In this document: one piece after another, positions 25,194-33,683 of the stretch
Numbering within the stretch: the first letter of the stretch is position 1
How the letters are laid out: the number at the start of each line of letters is the position of its first letter
From: DATHZQ01 sp035458525
GTDB lineage: Bacteria; Actinomycetota; Acidimicrobiia; Spongiisociales; UBA5794
Reading direction: 5' to 3'
Assembly (NCBI GenBank): GCA_035458525.1
Contig: DATHZQ010000130.1
Location: 1-45,653 of the forward strand
DNA length: 45,653 nt
Notes under the pieces: generated by a model
Database searches by the model: none
Told to the model about the DNA's origin: nothing
Seen by the model: the letters and a program-made list of their open reading frames with translations, nothing else
Made by a program: the position numbers and the translations under genes

Positions 25194-26518
25194 CACCGGA
25201 CCCGGCGCTCGTAGCTCGGACGCTCGCCGGCTCCAGACGGAGCGTGGTGGATGAAGCACGCCACCTCATGGTCTTCGGCGATCGGCGACATCGATGGGAG
25301 GCTGGAACGACAGACCGGCGCCTCGTGGGGGCATCGGCTGGCAAACCGGCACGCAGCAGGCGGATCGACGAGCTCGGGTACCGAACCTGAGATCGCGGTG
25401 AGCCGGCCTCGTTCGTGACTCGCTGCCGGAATGGCGGCGAGGAGGCCCCGAGTGTACGGATGTGACGGGTTCGCAAAGATCTCATCAGTGGTCGCCAGCT
25501 CCGCAATCCTCCCGGCGTACATGACCGCCACTCGATCGCAGACCCGGCGAACCAGAGACAGATCGTGGCTGATATAGAGAACCGACGTCCGATGTCGCTG
25601 TTGCAGCTCGCGGACGAGCTCCAAGATCCGCGCCTGCACCGTCACGTCCAGTGCCGTCGTCGGCTCGTCGGCGATCAGCAGGTCCGGATCGCAGGCGAGC
25701 GCTTGGGCGATCATGACCCGCTGCCGCATACCTCCCGAGAGCTCGTGCGGATACCGATCCATGACCTTCAGCGGATTCGGTATTTGCGTCTCGGCGAGGG
25801 CGTCGGCGACCCGTCCATCGACCGCCCTTCGTAGCTCATTGCGCCGGCTCCGCATGGGTGGCATGGCGAGCAGCACGTCCTCCAATCGCCTCGTGCGCAG
25901 CGACGCCTTCCGGCGCAGCATCGAGGAGAAGGCGCCGCCGCCCTGCTCATCGAGGCCCACGTCGGCCATGAGGTCTCGTGAGCGGTGCTGGTAGAACACC
26001 TCCGATAGCTGGTCCCGGATCGACAGCGCCGGATTGAGCGCCTTGCCGGGATCCTGGAAGATCATCGCAATTCGGTCGCCGCGGATGTCGCGTAGTTCGG
26101 CCTCCGGCAGCGTCATCAGGTCGACAGTGTCGTGCCCCGTGTTCTCACATCGCCCACAACCCGCGCCGTCGCAGTCACGACACGGCTGCGGCACCCGGCC
26201 GCCGTGGTGACAGCGAGCACACCCCGCACCGTCGCAGTCACGACATGTGTGGTGGGGGCGAAACAGAATCGCACCGCCCGCAGCGATCCCGGGGGGCATG
26301 GGCACCAGCCTGAGGAACGACCGGGCGGTCACGCTCTTCCCGCACCCCGTTTCGCCGACGAGACCCAACGTCTCCCCGTCGGCGATGTCGAACGACACGC
26401 CATCCACCGCGTGGACGATGCCTGCCTTGGCGCGAAAGTGCACTCGCAGGTCTTGCACCGAAGCCACCGGTGTGTGCGCCACGGACTGCGTACGTCCGCC
26501 ATCCTCGACAACGGTCAC
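25193..26518 (-). CDS. Oligopeptide-type ABC transporter ATPase (DppD/OppD-like) with a DnaJ-like cysteine insert
   Basis: The 441-residue protein carries Walker A GETGCGKSVT at about residues 55-64, signature LSGGMRQRVMIAQAL, Walker B LLIADEPTTALD and the oligo_HPY tail HPYTRGLLAAIP with CRFASRCPHEAPVC. Between Walker A and the Q-loop (IAMIFQDPG) there is an insert with two copies of C-x2-C-x4-C-x2-C: CRDCDGAGCARC at 92-103 and CRDCDGAGCGRC at 113-124, like the zinc repeats of DnaJ. The start is GTG 26518, overlapping the permease stop (GTGA); a longer frame reaching 26815 lies wholly inside the permease gene and is rejected. It pairs with the DppF-like ATPase. Confidence 0.92.
   Translation of the reverse strand: MTVVEDGGRTQSVAHTPVASVQDLRVHFRAKAGIVHAVDGVSFDIADGETLGLVGETGCGKSVTARSFLRLVPMPPGIAAGGAILFRPHHTCRDCDGAGCARCHHGGRVPQPCRDCDGAGCGRCENTGHDTVDLMTLPEAELRDIRGDRIAMIFQDPGKALNPALSIRDQLSEVFYQHRSRDLMADVGLDEQGGGAFSSMLRRKASLRTRRLEDVLLAMPPMRSRRNELRRAVDGRVADALAETQIPNPLKVMDRYPHELSGGMRQRVMIAQALACDPDLLIADEPTTALDVTVQARILELVRELQQRHRTSVLYISHDLSLVRRVCDRVAVMYAGRIAELATTDEIFANPSHPYTRGLLAAIPAASHERGRLTAISGSVPELVDPPAACRFASRCPHEAPVCRSSLPSMSPIAEDHEVACFIHHAPSGAGERPSYERRVR
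26147..26245 (-). repeat. Tandem zinc-finger-like coding repeat in the DppD-like gene
   Basis: The 17-base string CCGTCGCAGTCACGACA occurs identically at 26166-26182 and 26229-26245, 63 bases (21 codons) apart. It encodes the two CRDCDGAGC units, so the insert grew by, or is maintained as, an internal duplication. Confidence 0.75.
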
Positions 26519-27441
26519 CGGGTGGTCTCCGTCCGAGGATCGAGGATGTCGCGCAGTCCGTCTCCAAACAGATTGAAGGCCAGCGCCCACAGAAAGACCA
26601 TCAGCCCGGGGAACGTCGAGGCCCACCAGCGACCGGCCGAGATGCCGGCCTGGCCCTCCGAGACCAAGACACCCCATTCGGCGATGCCGGCCTCGGAGAG
26701 GCCGATGAAGCTCAACGTGGCACCTACGAGGACGATGTTGCCCATGTCGAGCGTTGCCTGCACCACAACCGGCGTGATGGCGTTGGGGAGCACGTCTTTG
26801 CGGTAGATCCGCCACGGAGAGTCGCCGATGACTCGAGCCGCATCGACGTACTCGTTCTCCTTCACATGGATGACTTGCGCCCGCATGATCCGCGCGTACT
26901 TCACCCAGAAGACCACGGCCAAGGCGAGGATGATGTTCCGGAAGGACGGTCCCAGCACGGCGGCAATCGCCAGGGCGAAGATCAGCTCCGGGATCGACAA
27001 GAACACGTCGACGATGCGCATCAGCACTTCGTCGACCTTGCCACCCCGAAACCCGGCGAGGCTGCCCACCGCAACCCCCACGACGACCGTGATCGACACC
27101 ACGAGGACGGACAGCCGCAGCGACGTGCGTGCCCCCCAGATGACGCCATAGAGCACGTCGCCCCCGACATTGGTCGTACCCAGCGGGTGCCCCGGAGTAC
27201 CCGGCGGTTCGGCGATAGCGCCCCAGTCCCTCGGCATCTGGTAGGGATCGGGCGTGTTCGGCTCGGTCAGCAGCGGCGCAAACACCGCCATGGCGATCAT
27301 GAGCACGATCAAGATCAGCCCGCCGACCGTCGTCGGGTTCTTGAGCAGGGATGCGGAGAGCTCCCCAGCACGCCGCATGCGCACCTTGAGCGCGCTGTCC
27401 CCGGCTGTCAGTGCGGGCGCTTGGGTCGATTCGCTCACCAC
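26515..27441 (-). CDS. Oligopeptide-type ABC transporter permease (DppC-like)
   Basis: The 308-residue membrane protein has an N-terminal membrane segment (GGLILIVLMIAMAVFAPLL) followed by an extracytoplasmic loop with HPLGTTNVGGDVLYGVIWGA, the hallmark of DppC/OppC permeases, and about five further membrane segments. The ATPase-coupling loop reads YVDAARVIGDSPW. It forms the channel with the DppB-like protein. The GTG at 27441 has GGGAG upstream; a second GTG directly follows. Only four bases separate it from the DppB-like gene. Confidence 0.93.
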   Translation of the reverse strand: MVSESTQAPALTAGDSALKVRMRRAGELSASLLKNPTTVGGLILIVLMIAMAVFAPLLTEPNTPDPYQMPRDWGAIAEPPGTPGHPLGTTNVGGDVLYGVIWGARTSLRLSVLVVSITVVVGVAVGSLAGFRGGKVDEVLMRIVDVFLSIPELIFALAIAAVLGPSFRNIILALAVVFWVKYARIMRAQVIHVKENEYVDAARVIGDSPWRIYRKDVLPNAITPVVVQATLDMGNIVLVGATLSFIGLSEAGIAEWGVLVSEGQAGISAGRWWASTFPGLMVFLWALAFNLFGDGLRDILDPRTETTR

Positions 27442-27445
27442 GACG

Positions 27446-28459
27446 TCATTCTCCCAACGCCACTCGTCGATCGAGGTACGCGTAGATCACATCGACCGCG
27501 AGGTTCACCACGAGGAACAAGACCGAGGTGAACAGCACGTAGGCCATGATCGTGGCTTGGTCACCCCGCAGCACCGAGTCGGCCATCCATCTCCCCAACC
27601 CGGGCCACTGGAAGATGATCTCTGCCACGACGCTCCCCTGCAGCAGAAAACCGAAGCTCAGACCGATGACCGTGACGGTCGGGATGAGCGCGTTGCGCCT
27701 TGCATGTCGCCGCAGGACGAGGCGCTCAGGCAGCCCTTTCGCTCTGGCGGCGTCAACGTAGTCCTCCTGCATCTCCTCAACGAGCGAGGACCGCATCATG
27801 CGGGCGATGATCGCCGTTGCTCCGTAGCCCAGCGCGACCGCCGGAAGGACGAGATGCCAAATCGCGTCGCGGAAAGCCCCGAAGTCTCCTGCGATCAGCG
27901 AGTCGACGGTGTAGAGATTCGTGGGGTGGTTGATGCGGGCGTAGATCTCAGGCGTACTTCGCCCATTCGGGAACCACCCCAGGTATACCCAGAAGACGAT
28001 CAACAGCAGGATGGCGAACCAGAACAAGGGCATCGCCGCTCCGCTGATGGAGAACACTCGAGTCACATGGTCGGGGAGCCGGTTCTTCCGTGCGCCCGCA
28101 AACGTTCCAAGAGCGATGCCGAGGATCACCGCCACGATGGCGGCCGAGATCGCCAACTCCATCGTTGCTGCCAGCTTGGGCAGGAACACGTCGGTCACCG
28201 GAGCCGCAGCGACCCCAGACCATCCCAGATCGCCGGTCAATACCCCGGAGGCCCAGTATGCGTATTGCACCGGCAACGGGTCGTTGAGGTGGAATCGCTC
28301 CTCGACCTGCGCCACCTCTTCCTGCGTCATCTCGTGCGACAGGTAGATCCCAATCGGCGATCCGCCGACCCGGGTGAGCGTGAACACGATGATCGACACC
28401 CCGACGATCAGCAGCGGCAGCACGAACAGCCGCCTGATGACGTAGTCCCGAATCTGCAT
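27446..28459 (-). CDS. Oligopeptide-type ABC transporter permease (DppB-like)
   Basis: This 337-residue protein begins MQIRDYVIRRLFVLPLLIVG, the conserved start of DppB/OppB permeases, and continues with a loop (HLNDPLPVQYAYW, LTGDLGWS) and five further membrane segments. The coupling loop is YVDAARAKGLPE, and EIIFQWPGLGRWMADSV near the end is typical. It is the second gene of the importer operon, separated from the binding-protein gene by a strong hairpin. Confidence 0.93.
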   Translation of the reverse strand: MQIRDYVIRRLFVLPLLIVGVSIIVFTLTRVGGSPIGIYLSHEMTQEEVAQVEERFHLNDPLPVQYAYWASGVLTGDLGWSGVAAAPVTDVFLPKLAATMELAISAAIVAVILGIALGTFAGARKNRLPDHVTRVFSISGAAMPLFWFAILLLIVFWVYLGWFPNGRSTPEIYARINHPTNLYTVDSLIAGDFGAFRDAIWHLVLPAVALGYGATAIIARMMRSSLVEEMQEDYVDAARAKGLPERLVLRRHARRNALIPTVTVIGLSFGFLLQGSVVAEIIFQWPGLGRWMADSVLRGDQATIMAYVLFTSVLFLVVNLAVDVIYAYLDRRVALGE

Positions 28460-28494
28460 GTCCCGTCCCCATTTCGAGGTTCTCCGACCATACC

Positions 28495-28527
28495 GTGCGG
28501 TCCCCGCCTACATCGCGGGGACCGCAC
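28495..28527 (-). terminator. Intercistronic hairpin between binding protein and permease genes
   Basis: GTGCGGTCCCCGC (28495-28507) and its exact complement (28515-28527) form a 13-bp stem with a 7-base loop, starting about 20 bases after the binding-protein stop. Such elements commonly leave more mRNA for the binding protein than for the membrane parts. No T-run follows, so it is more likely a stabilising or attenuating structure than a full terminator. Confidence 0.7.
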
Positions 28528-28548
28528 AGTCGCATCGTTACTGCGGCA

Positions 28549-30351
28549 TCACTTGTCCATGAGTGCGAACTTCAGGCTCGGCCGCGGCCACAACGGGTTC
28601 GACACGAACCCCTGCACCCAGTCACGCCGGGCCGCCACCACACCCTCCTGTGCAGCGATGATCCACATCGGATCATCGAAGAGCAGCGCCTGCAGCTCCG
28701 AATACAGCGCGGCGCGGACGGCGGGATCCAATTCGACCTTCGCCTGGTCGATCAGACTGGCGACGGCGTCCGGATCCACATACGCATCACGGAATCCGTG
28801 GATCACACCCCACTCCCCGTCGGGATGGGTGTAGGAATCCACGTACGCATGCGGATCGGCGAACGGATCGGCGTTCTTGACCCACATCGCGTACGGCACC
28901 GGATCGGAGGCGTGCGCTTCGTCGAAGACTGCTTCAGCCACCGAAGCGACCGTGATGCTGAGGTTCGGGTTGCCGAGCTGGTCGATCGAGTCCTTCAACA
29001 CGAGCGCAGCGACCTCGAAGAGATTGGCCTCCTCCGTGACCACCGAGATCGAGAATCCGGTGTCCCACACACCGGCCTCCCGGAAGAGCTCCTCGGCCCT
29101 CGCCAAGTCCTGCGTGTTGTAGACCGGAGCATTCGGGTCGTACCCGAAGATGCCCTGCGGGATGTAGTGCGGATTGAAATCGCCGAACCCACCGAGGGCA
29201 CCGTTCAGGAACGCTTCGTAGTCGAAGGCGTAGTTGAACGCCTGACGCACCCGCGGGTCCTGGAAGAAGTCTGCCGAGATGTTGTCGGCGTCGGGCAGAT
29301 CGGCCGGGTCGAAGCGCATGTTGAACGCGATGTGGATCGGCTCGACGGTGAGACCTTCGGCGAAGATGGTCACGCCCTCGGCGCCCTCGATATCACCGAT
29401 GAAGGACGGATCGGTCTCGATCGTGTCGAAATCGCCCGCACGCAGACCCAGGACGCGGATATCCGGACTGGCGCCGATCTCGATGCGCAAATCGAGATTG
29501 GCCGGGGTGCCCCAGTAGCCGTCGTAGACCTCGAACTGCAGGTTCTCGCCTCGATTCCACGCGACGAATGAATAGGGACCGGTCCCGACCGGATTGCCCG
29601 AAAGGAACTCATTGGGCTCGCCGGGCACCACGCCGCCGTTTGCCTCGACAGCTTCCTGGCTGACGATGGATGACACCATCGCCGGGACCACGGCGTTCAG
29701 GAATGCGGCGTTTGGCTCCTGGAGCGTCACCTCGAACGTCGACTCGTCGACCACCCGCATCGATGCGACGGTGTCGCTGAGCACGCTGGCGGCTCCGTCG
29801 GGCAGGTCCATGGTCATCACACGATCCCACGAGAACAACACGTCGTCTGCCGTGAGCGGTGAACCGTCGTGGAACGTCACGCCTTCCCGAATCTGGAACG
29901 TGTAGGTGAGGCCGTCCTCAGAGATCAACCCGTTGCTGATGGATGGAACCTCGGTCGCCAGTCCCGGAATCGGGTCCGGACCCTCCATGCCGATTTCCAG
30001 CAAACGATCGTAGACCTGGAGAATCACGGTCTCTCCGCCCTCGCCGGGCTCGACCTGCGCAGGATCGAGGGTGGTTGGCTCGTCGTCCGCTGCATGGACG
30101 AACACGCCGGGATTCGACACTTCGGCTCCGGAGGCGTCTCCGCTGTCGCTGCCGGTATCACCGTCGTCGCCCGCATCACCGCCATCGTCGCTTCCGGCGT
30201 CGGCTGCAGCAGTGGTGGTGGTCTCACCGCCTGCGTCCTCGCCGCCTGCGTCGTCGTCGTCGCCGCTGCACGCGGCAGCGACGAGCGCCAAGACCAGGAT
30301 CAGCAGGAACAGGAATCGTCTCGGCGGCTTGGAGCTTCGTGTCGGTCGCAT
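28549..30351 (-). CDS. ABC transporter substrate-binding lipoprotein (SBP family 5)
   Basis: The 600-residue protein has a lipoprotein signal: basic start (MRPTRSSKPPRR), hydrophobic LFLLILVLALV and lipobox AAAC, then an acidic low-complexity linker of about 45 residues rich in Asp, Gly and Thr. The mature part is a family 5 solute-binding protein (ADDEPTTLDPAQ, YTFQIREGVTFHDGSPLTA, VGTGPYSFVAW). It captures the solute outside the membrane for the DppBCDF-like importer. I chose ATG 30351, which has GAGGAAGGG upstream and gives the proper signal peptide, instead of a start 28 residues earlier. Two to three LacI-type operator sites lie upstream. The ligand may be a peptide or another small solute and cannot be named. 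Confidence 0.93.
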   Translation of the reverse strand: MRPTRSSKPPRRFLFLLILVLALVAAACSGDDDDAGGEDAGGETTTTAAADAGSDDGGDAGDDGDTGSDSGDASGAEVSNPGVFVHAADDEPTTLDPAQVEPGEGGETVILQVYDRLLEIGMEGPDPIPGLATEVPSISNGLISEDGLTYTFQIREGVTFHDGSPLTADDVLFSWDRVMTMDLPDGAASVLSDTVASMRVVDESTFEVTLQEPNAAFLNAVVPAMVSSIVSQEAVEANGGVVPGEPNEFLSGNPVGTGPYSFVAWNRGENLQFEVYDGYWGTPANLDLRIEIGASPDIRVLGLRAGDFDTIETDPSFIGDIEGAEGVTIFAEGLTVEPIHIAFNMRFDPADLPDADNISADFFQDPRVRQAFNYAFDYEAFLNGALGGFGDFNPHYIPQGIFGYDPNAPVYNTQDLARAEELFREAGVWDTGFSISVVTEEANLFEVAALVLKDSIDQLGNPNLSITVASVAEAVFDEAHASDPVPYAMWVKNADPFADPHAYVDSYTHPDGEWGVIHGFRDAYVDPDAVASLIDQAKVELDPAVRAALYSELQALLFDDPMWIIAAQEGVVAARRDWVQGFVSNPLWPRPSLKFALMDK

Positions 30352-30413
30352 ACCGGCATACCCTTCCTCACAGGCGGGGGACGCCGAGGCGCTTCCCCCG
30401 GACTCGCGTGTCG

Positions 30414-30429
30414 CTGCAATCGATTGCAG
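30414..30429. promoter_or_regulatory. LacI-family operator, site 1
   Basis: CTGCAATCGATTGCAG is a perfect 16-bp palindrome with a central CG, the form bound by LacI-family dimers. It lies 63-78 bases upstream of the binding-protein start, in the region shared with the divergent dehydrogenase operon. Confidence 0.82.
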
Positions 30430-30468
30430 GATCACATTGAGAACTTACGGCCCCGGACGCGGCCATGT

Positions 30469-30478
30469 CAAACGATTG
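30469..30478. promoter_or_regulatory. Partial LacI-type operator between sites 1 and 3
   Basis: The 10-base core CAAACGATTG is shared with the operator at 37970-37985, but the flanks (GT and TC) diverge from consensus. It could be a weak auxiliary site. Confidence 0.4.
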
Positions 30479-30502
30479 TCGAGCGCGAGGTGTGCCCGCG
30501 TC

Positions 30503-30514
30503 GCAATCGATTGC
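30503..30514. promoter_or_regulatory. LacI-family operator, site 3
   Basis: GCAATCGATTGC is a perfect 12-bp palindrome with the same core as site 1. Its centre is 87 bases from that of site 1 and 23 bases ahead of the ATG of the dehydrogenase gene, so repressor bound here would block that operon's start region. Confidence 0.8.
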
Positions 30515-30536
30515 ACGAGGTGGCTACTGTGCGCGC

Positions 30537-31502
30537 ATGGACACGTACCGCGTGGCCGTCATCGGCGCCAGATGGCCGGACATCTCGATCGAGTGCGACG
30601 TGCTCGAAACCTCACCTCACGACGTTGCCTGCGATCCGGGAGCGACGAGGGAGGCCGTCCTTGCGGCCGCAGCAGACGCCGAGGTGATCCTCGCCGGCCC
30701 AAGGCCACGCTTCGATGCCGGCACGTTGGAGCAGCTCCGATGCCGCGGCATCGTTCGCTACGGCGTTGGCTATGACAACGTGGATCTCGAGGCCGCCAAC
30801 CGCCTCGGCATCATGGTTGCAACGGTTCCCGACTACGGCACCGAGGCAGTTGCACTCCACGCCCTCACCCTCGCCCTGACGGGTCTGCGGCGGATCCTCG
30901 ACGCCGACCGCATGGTCAAAGCAGGTACCTGGGATGTCCAGCCACTGCGGCCGCTGCACCTGCCGTCGGCACTTGCAGCCGGCGTCGTCGGCTTCGGCCG
31001 AATCGGCCGGCGACTCGCCGAGCACCTCCGCTCGATCGGATTTGGCCGGGTGCTGGCCTACGATCCTGGCGCACCGATCGAGACCCCGGGCGTCGAGACC
31101 GCCTCACTCGAAGAGCTCCTCGCCGCGTGCGATGTCGTGAGCCTGCATGCGCCCGCAAGACCAGACGGTGCGGCGTTGCTCGGTCCCGCCGAGTTCGATG
31201 TCATGCGGCCCGGCAGCATTCTCGTGAACACCGCACGAGGATCCCTGATCGATGTCGACGCCCTGGTTGTCGCACTTCGCCTCGGCCGTCCCGCCGTTGC
31301 CGCTCTCGATGTCTTCGATCCTGAACCAGCGGCCATCGACCGCTTCGCTCCGGTCATCGACCAGATCATCGCCACCCCCCACATGGCCTGGTACAGCGAG
31401 GAATCCGAACGGGACCTCCGCATGAAGGCCGCAGCCGAGGCGAAGCGAATGCTCGACGGCGCAGCCCCTTTGCATCCCGTCTCGACGGAATCGGAGACCT
31501 GA
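30537..31502 (+). CDS. D-isomer-specific 2-hydroxyacid dehydrogenase
   Basis: The 321-residue protein has the NAD-binding motif GVVGFGRIGRRLAEHL and the catalytic set of this family: Arg in NTARGSLIDVDAL, Glu in LDVFDPEPAA and His in IATPHMAWYSEES. It interconverts a 2-hydroxy acid and a 2-keto acid (phosphoglycerate or glyoxylate-reductase-like). It is the first gene of a rightward five-gene operon controlled by the LacI-type sites just upstream, and its stop overlaps the next start (TGATG). I placed the start at ATG 30537; an earlier in-frame start at 30465 would place operator DNA inside the gene. The substrate is unknown. Confidence 0.9.
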   Translation: MDTYRVAVIGARWPDISIECDVLETSPHDVACDPGATREAVLAAAADAEVILAGPRPRFDAGTLEQLRCRGIVRYGVGYDNVDLEAANRLGIMVATVPDYGTEAVALHALTLALTGLRRILDADRMVKAGTWDVQPLRPLHLPSALAAGVVGFGRIGRRLAEHLRSIGFGRVLAYDPGAPIETPGVETASLEELLAACDVVSLHAPARPDGAALLGPAEFDVMRPGSILVNTARGSLIDVDALVVALRLGRPAVAALDVFDPEPAAIDRFAPVIDQIIATPHMAWYSEESERDLRMKAAAEAKRMLDGAAPLHPVSTESET

Positions 31503-32254
31503 TGTCAGACTCGCTGTATCACTTGGCCAGCCCCGACGTCGCCCACGCAATCGATCGATCAGGGATCGCAGTGATCCCCTTCGGAAGCGTGGAGCAACAC
31601 GGACCACATCTGCCCGCCGGGACCGACACCATCGCCGCCCGCCTGATCGCCGCAGAGGTCGCCGAGCAGCTCGACGCATTGCTGGTGCCATTCGGACCGT
31701 ACGGCATCACTCCGATTCACGAAGGCCATCCCGGCACCGTGAGCTTGCGTCGCAGCACGTTCGAAGTACTCCTCACCGACATCTGCGAGCAGCTCGTGTC
31801 CATGGGTCTCGAGCGGCTCGTCTTCGTGAACTGGCACGAGGGCAACATCGCCGCCCTGGATGCCGTGTCCACCGAACTGCAGTCGCGTCACACGAACCTC
31901 CAGATCGTCGCCGCGCAAGCGTGCTACGTGGCGCAGCGCATCTATGCCGACGATGGCGGCGAGCTGACCCACGGCGGCGGCATCGAAGCCCTGGCGGTCA
32001 TGGCCTCCGACCCGGAGTTGGTGCGAGTAGAGCGAGCGGCGCAGCCAACCCGATCCGATCGTGCCGCCTCGATGGACGCCATGCGTCGCAGCAGAGAGGT
32101 CTACGGCTTCGTCACGGACGTGACAGAGATCGATGCCGAAGGCTGGTACGGCAACCCTCGCTGGGCGACCAGTGACCGTGCCGCCTCCTTTGCCAAGGAC
32201 GTCGGCGACGCCATCGTCTCCCAGGTCCGGACCATCTTCGAATTGCGCTCATGA
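31502..32254 (+). CDS. Creatininase family amidohydrolase
   Basis: This 250-residue protein has the metal-site pattern of the creatininase family: FGSVEQHGPHLPAGTDT supplies Glu, His and Asp ligands, and VNWHEGN and HGGGIEA follow at the usual places. Family members hydrolyse cyclic amides such as creatinine, or act on lactone-like and carbocyclic intermediates, usually with two metal ions. The gene overlaps both neighbours (TGATG at the start, ATGA at the end). Operon partners (hydroxyacid dehydrogenase, Gfo/Idh/MocA enzyme, cupin) suggest breakdown of a polyol- or sugar-acid-like compound, but creatinine cannot be excluded. Confidence 0.9.
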   Translation: MSDSLYHLASPDVAHAIDRSGIAVIPFGSVEQHGPHLPAGTDTIAARLIAAEVAEQLDALLVPFGPYGITPIHEGHPGTVSLRRSTFEVLLTDICEQLVSMGLERLVFVNWHEGNIAALDAVSTELQSRHTNLQIVAAQACYVAQRIYADDGGELTHGGGIEALAVMASDPELVRVERAAQPTRSDRAASMDAMRRSREVYGFVTDVTEIDAEGWYGNPRWATSDRAASFAKDVGDAIVSQVRTIFELRS

Positions 32255-32628
32255 CCGTCACGCCGGGCCATGAGCTGCACTTCGACGAGCTGCCGGGGCG
32301 GGACTCGGCTGATCCGTTGCTCGGGCTCGGCGCCGCATCGAGCATTCGCATCGTCCGGCTGCACCCCGGACGAACGAGGCAGGCCCACCGCCACCCGCAC
32401 AGCGAGGAAATCGTCTACGTCCGCACCGGGCACGGCACCGCCTTCCTCGACGGCACCCCGTGTCGTGTAGCGCCCGGTGACGTCGTCCACGTCCCCCCCG
32501 GCGTTCCCCACGCCACGATTCCCGACACCGGAGAACTCATGGAGCTGATCTGCTTCTTTCCCCATCCCTCACTTGCCAACAACCTCGAGGAGACGGACAT
32601 TCAAGTCTCGATCCAGGAGCAGCCATGA
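32251..32628 (+). CDS. Cupin domain protein
   Basis: A 125-residue single-domain cupin. Motif 1 is QAHRHPHSEEIVYVRTGHG, giving two histidines and a glutamate for metal binding, and motif 2 is PGDVVHVPPGVPHATI with the third histidine. Such proteins can be isomerases, dioxygenases or sugar-binding proteins. The start ATG overlaps the creatininase-family stop (ATGA), and its own stop overlaps the oxidoreductase start, so it is translated as part of the operon. Confidence 0.88.
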   Translation: MTVTPGHELHFDELPGRDSADPLLGLGAASSIRIVRLHPGRTRQAHRHPHSEEIVYVRTGHGTAFLDGTPCRVAPGDVVHVPPGVPHATIPDTGELMELICFFPHPSLANNLEETDIQVSIQEQP

Positions 32629-33683
32629 CCGACAAGGTACGTCTTGCACCCATTGGGCTGGGACGGTGGGCCCGCGTCCTCGCACGCGGTGCGCAGCGCG
32701 GCGACGTCATCGAGTTGCACTCGTGCTTCAGCCGCTCGCCGGAGAAGCGTGCCGCATTCCAAGAGGAGTTCGGCGTGCCCAAAGCAGCCGCGACGTTGGA
32801 CGAGCTCCTCGCGGACGAGGACATCGAAGGCGTCATCGTCACGACGCCGAACGACACCCACCGGGACCTCATCATTGCGAGCTTGGAGGCGGGCAAGGCG
32901 GTTTACACCGACAAACCGATCACCCATTCGCTCGAGCACGCCCTCGACGTCAAAGCTGCCGTCGCCAGGACGGGAGGTGTGTTCGCAGTCGGCCACAGCG
33001 CACGTCGGCTCAGCGGGAGCAGGGTGATGAAGGAGTGGATCGACTCCGGCGCACTCGGGGACGTGTCGCTCGCCGAGGCCAACTTCTCCAACGAGCGCGG
33101 GCTGGAGCTGACGCCTGAGACCTGGCGCTGGTACGCAGACAAGAGTCCGGGGGGCACCTTCATCCAGTTGGGCGTTCACCACGCCGACAACCTCCAGTAC
33201 CTGCTCGGCCCCGTGGCACAGGTCTCGGCTCATGCTCGCAAGCTGTACACGCAGTCCGAAGTACCAGATGCCGTGATGGCGATTCTGGAGTTCGAAGCGG
33301 GACCACTCGGCTACATCGGATGCGGTTGGGCCTCTCCGGGCATCTACCAAATCCGACTGCAGGGCACGAAGGCCAACCTCTTGTACGACCTCGACTTCAC
33401 CCACTGGGACGAGTCCCATCAGGCGGACGAGTGGAGCACCCTGGTCTCGCAGAGCTACCGCAACATGACGCGGCGCGCCGTTGCGATGCCGCCAACCGAC
33501 ATGTTTCGCGAACAGCTCGACGAGTTCGCACGAGCGATTCGGGGGGGCGCCGAGATCGAGGTCGGCGTCGACGAGGCCATCCGGGCGCTTGCGGTCGTCC
33601 GCGCTGCGCTCGAATCCTCCGCCCGCGACGGCGCCGCAGTCGCGATTGCGCCCCTGCTGGAGGAGTTGGGGGTCGCACCATGA
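32625..33683 (+). CDS. Gfo/Idh/MocA family oxidoreductase
   Basis: The 352-residue protein starts with an NAD(P)-binding region (LAPIGLGRWARVLARGA), has TDKPITHSLEHALDV where the family shows EKP, and QLGVHHADNLQYLLGP in the C-terminal substrate domain. It probably oxidises or reduces a sugar, inositol or related polyol. The glutamate-to-aspartate change in EKP is conservative. It sits between the cupin and LLM genes with ATGA overlaps on both sides. Confidence 0.92.
   Translation: MTDKVRLAPIGLGRWARVLARGAQRGDVIELHSCFSRSPEKRAAFQEEFGVPKAAATLDELLADEDIEGVIVTTPNDTHRDLIIASLEAGKAVYTDKPITHSLEHALDVKAAVARTGGVFAVGHSARRLSGSRVMKEWIDSGALGDVSLAEANFSNERGLELTPETWRWYADKSPGGTFIQLGVHHADNLQYLLGPVAQVSAHARKLYTQSEVPDAVMAILEFEAGPLGYIGCGWASPGIYQIRLQGTKANLLYDLDFTHWDESHQADEWSTLVSQSYRNMTRRAVAMPPTDMFREQLDEFARAIRGGAEIEVGVDEAIRALAVVRAALESSARDGAAVAIAPLLEELGVAP

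Noticed and set aside
27254..28834. 526-codon plus-strand frame opposite the permease genes
   Set aside because: It covers DppB-like and binding-protein coding sequence in antisense; no motif or ribosome binding site supports it.
31547..31560. CGCAATCGATCGAT resembling the LacI-type operator
   Set aside because: The right arm does not match, and it lies inside the creatininase-family gene.
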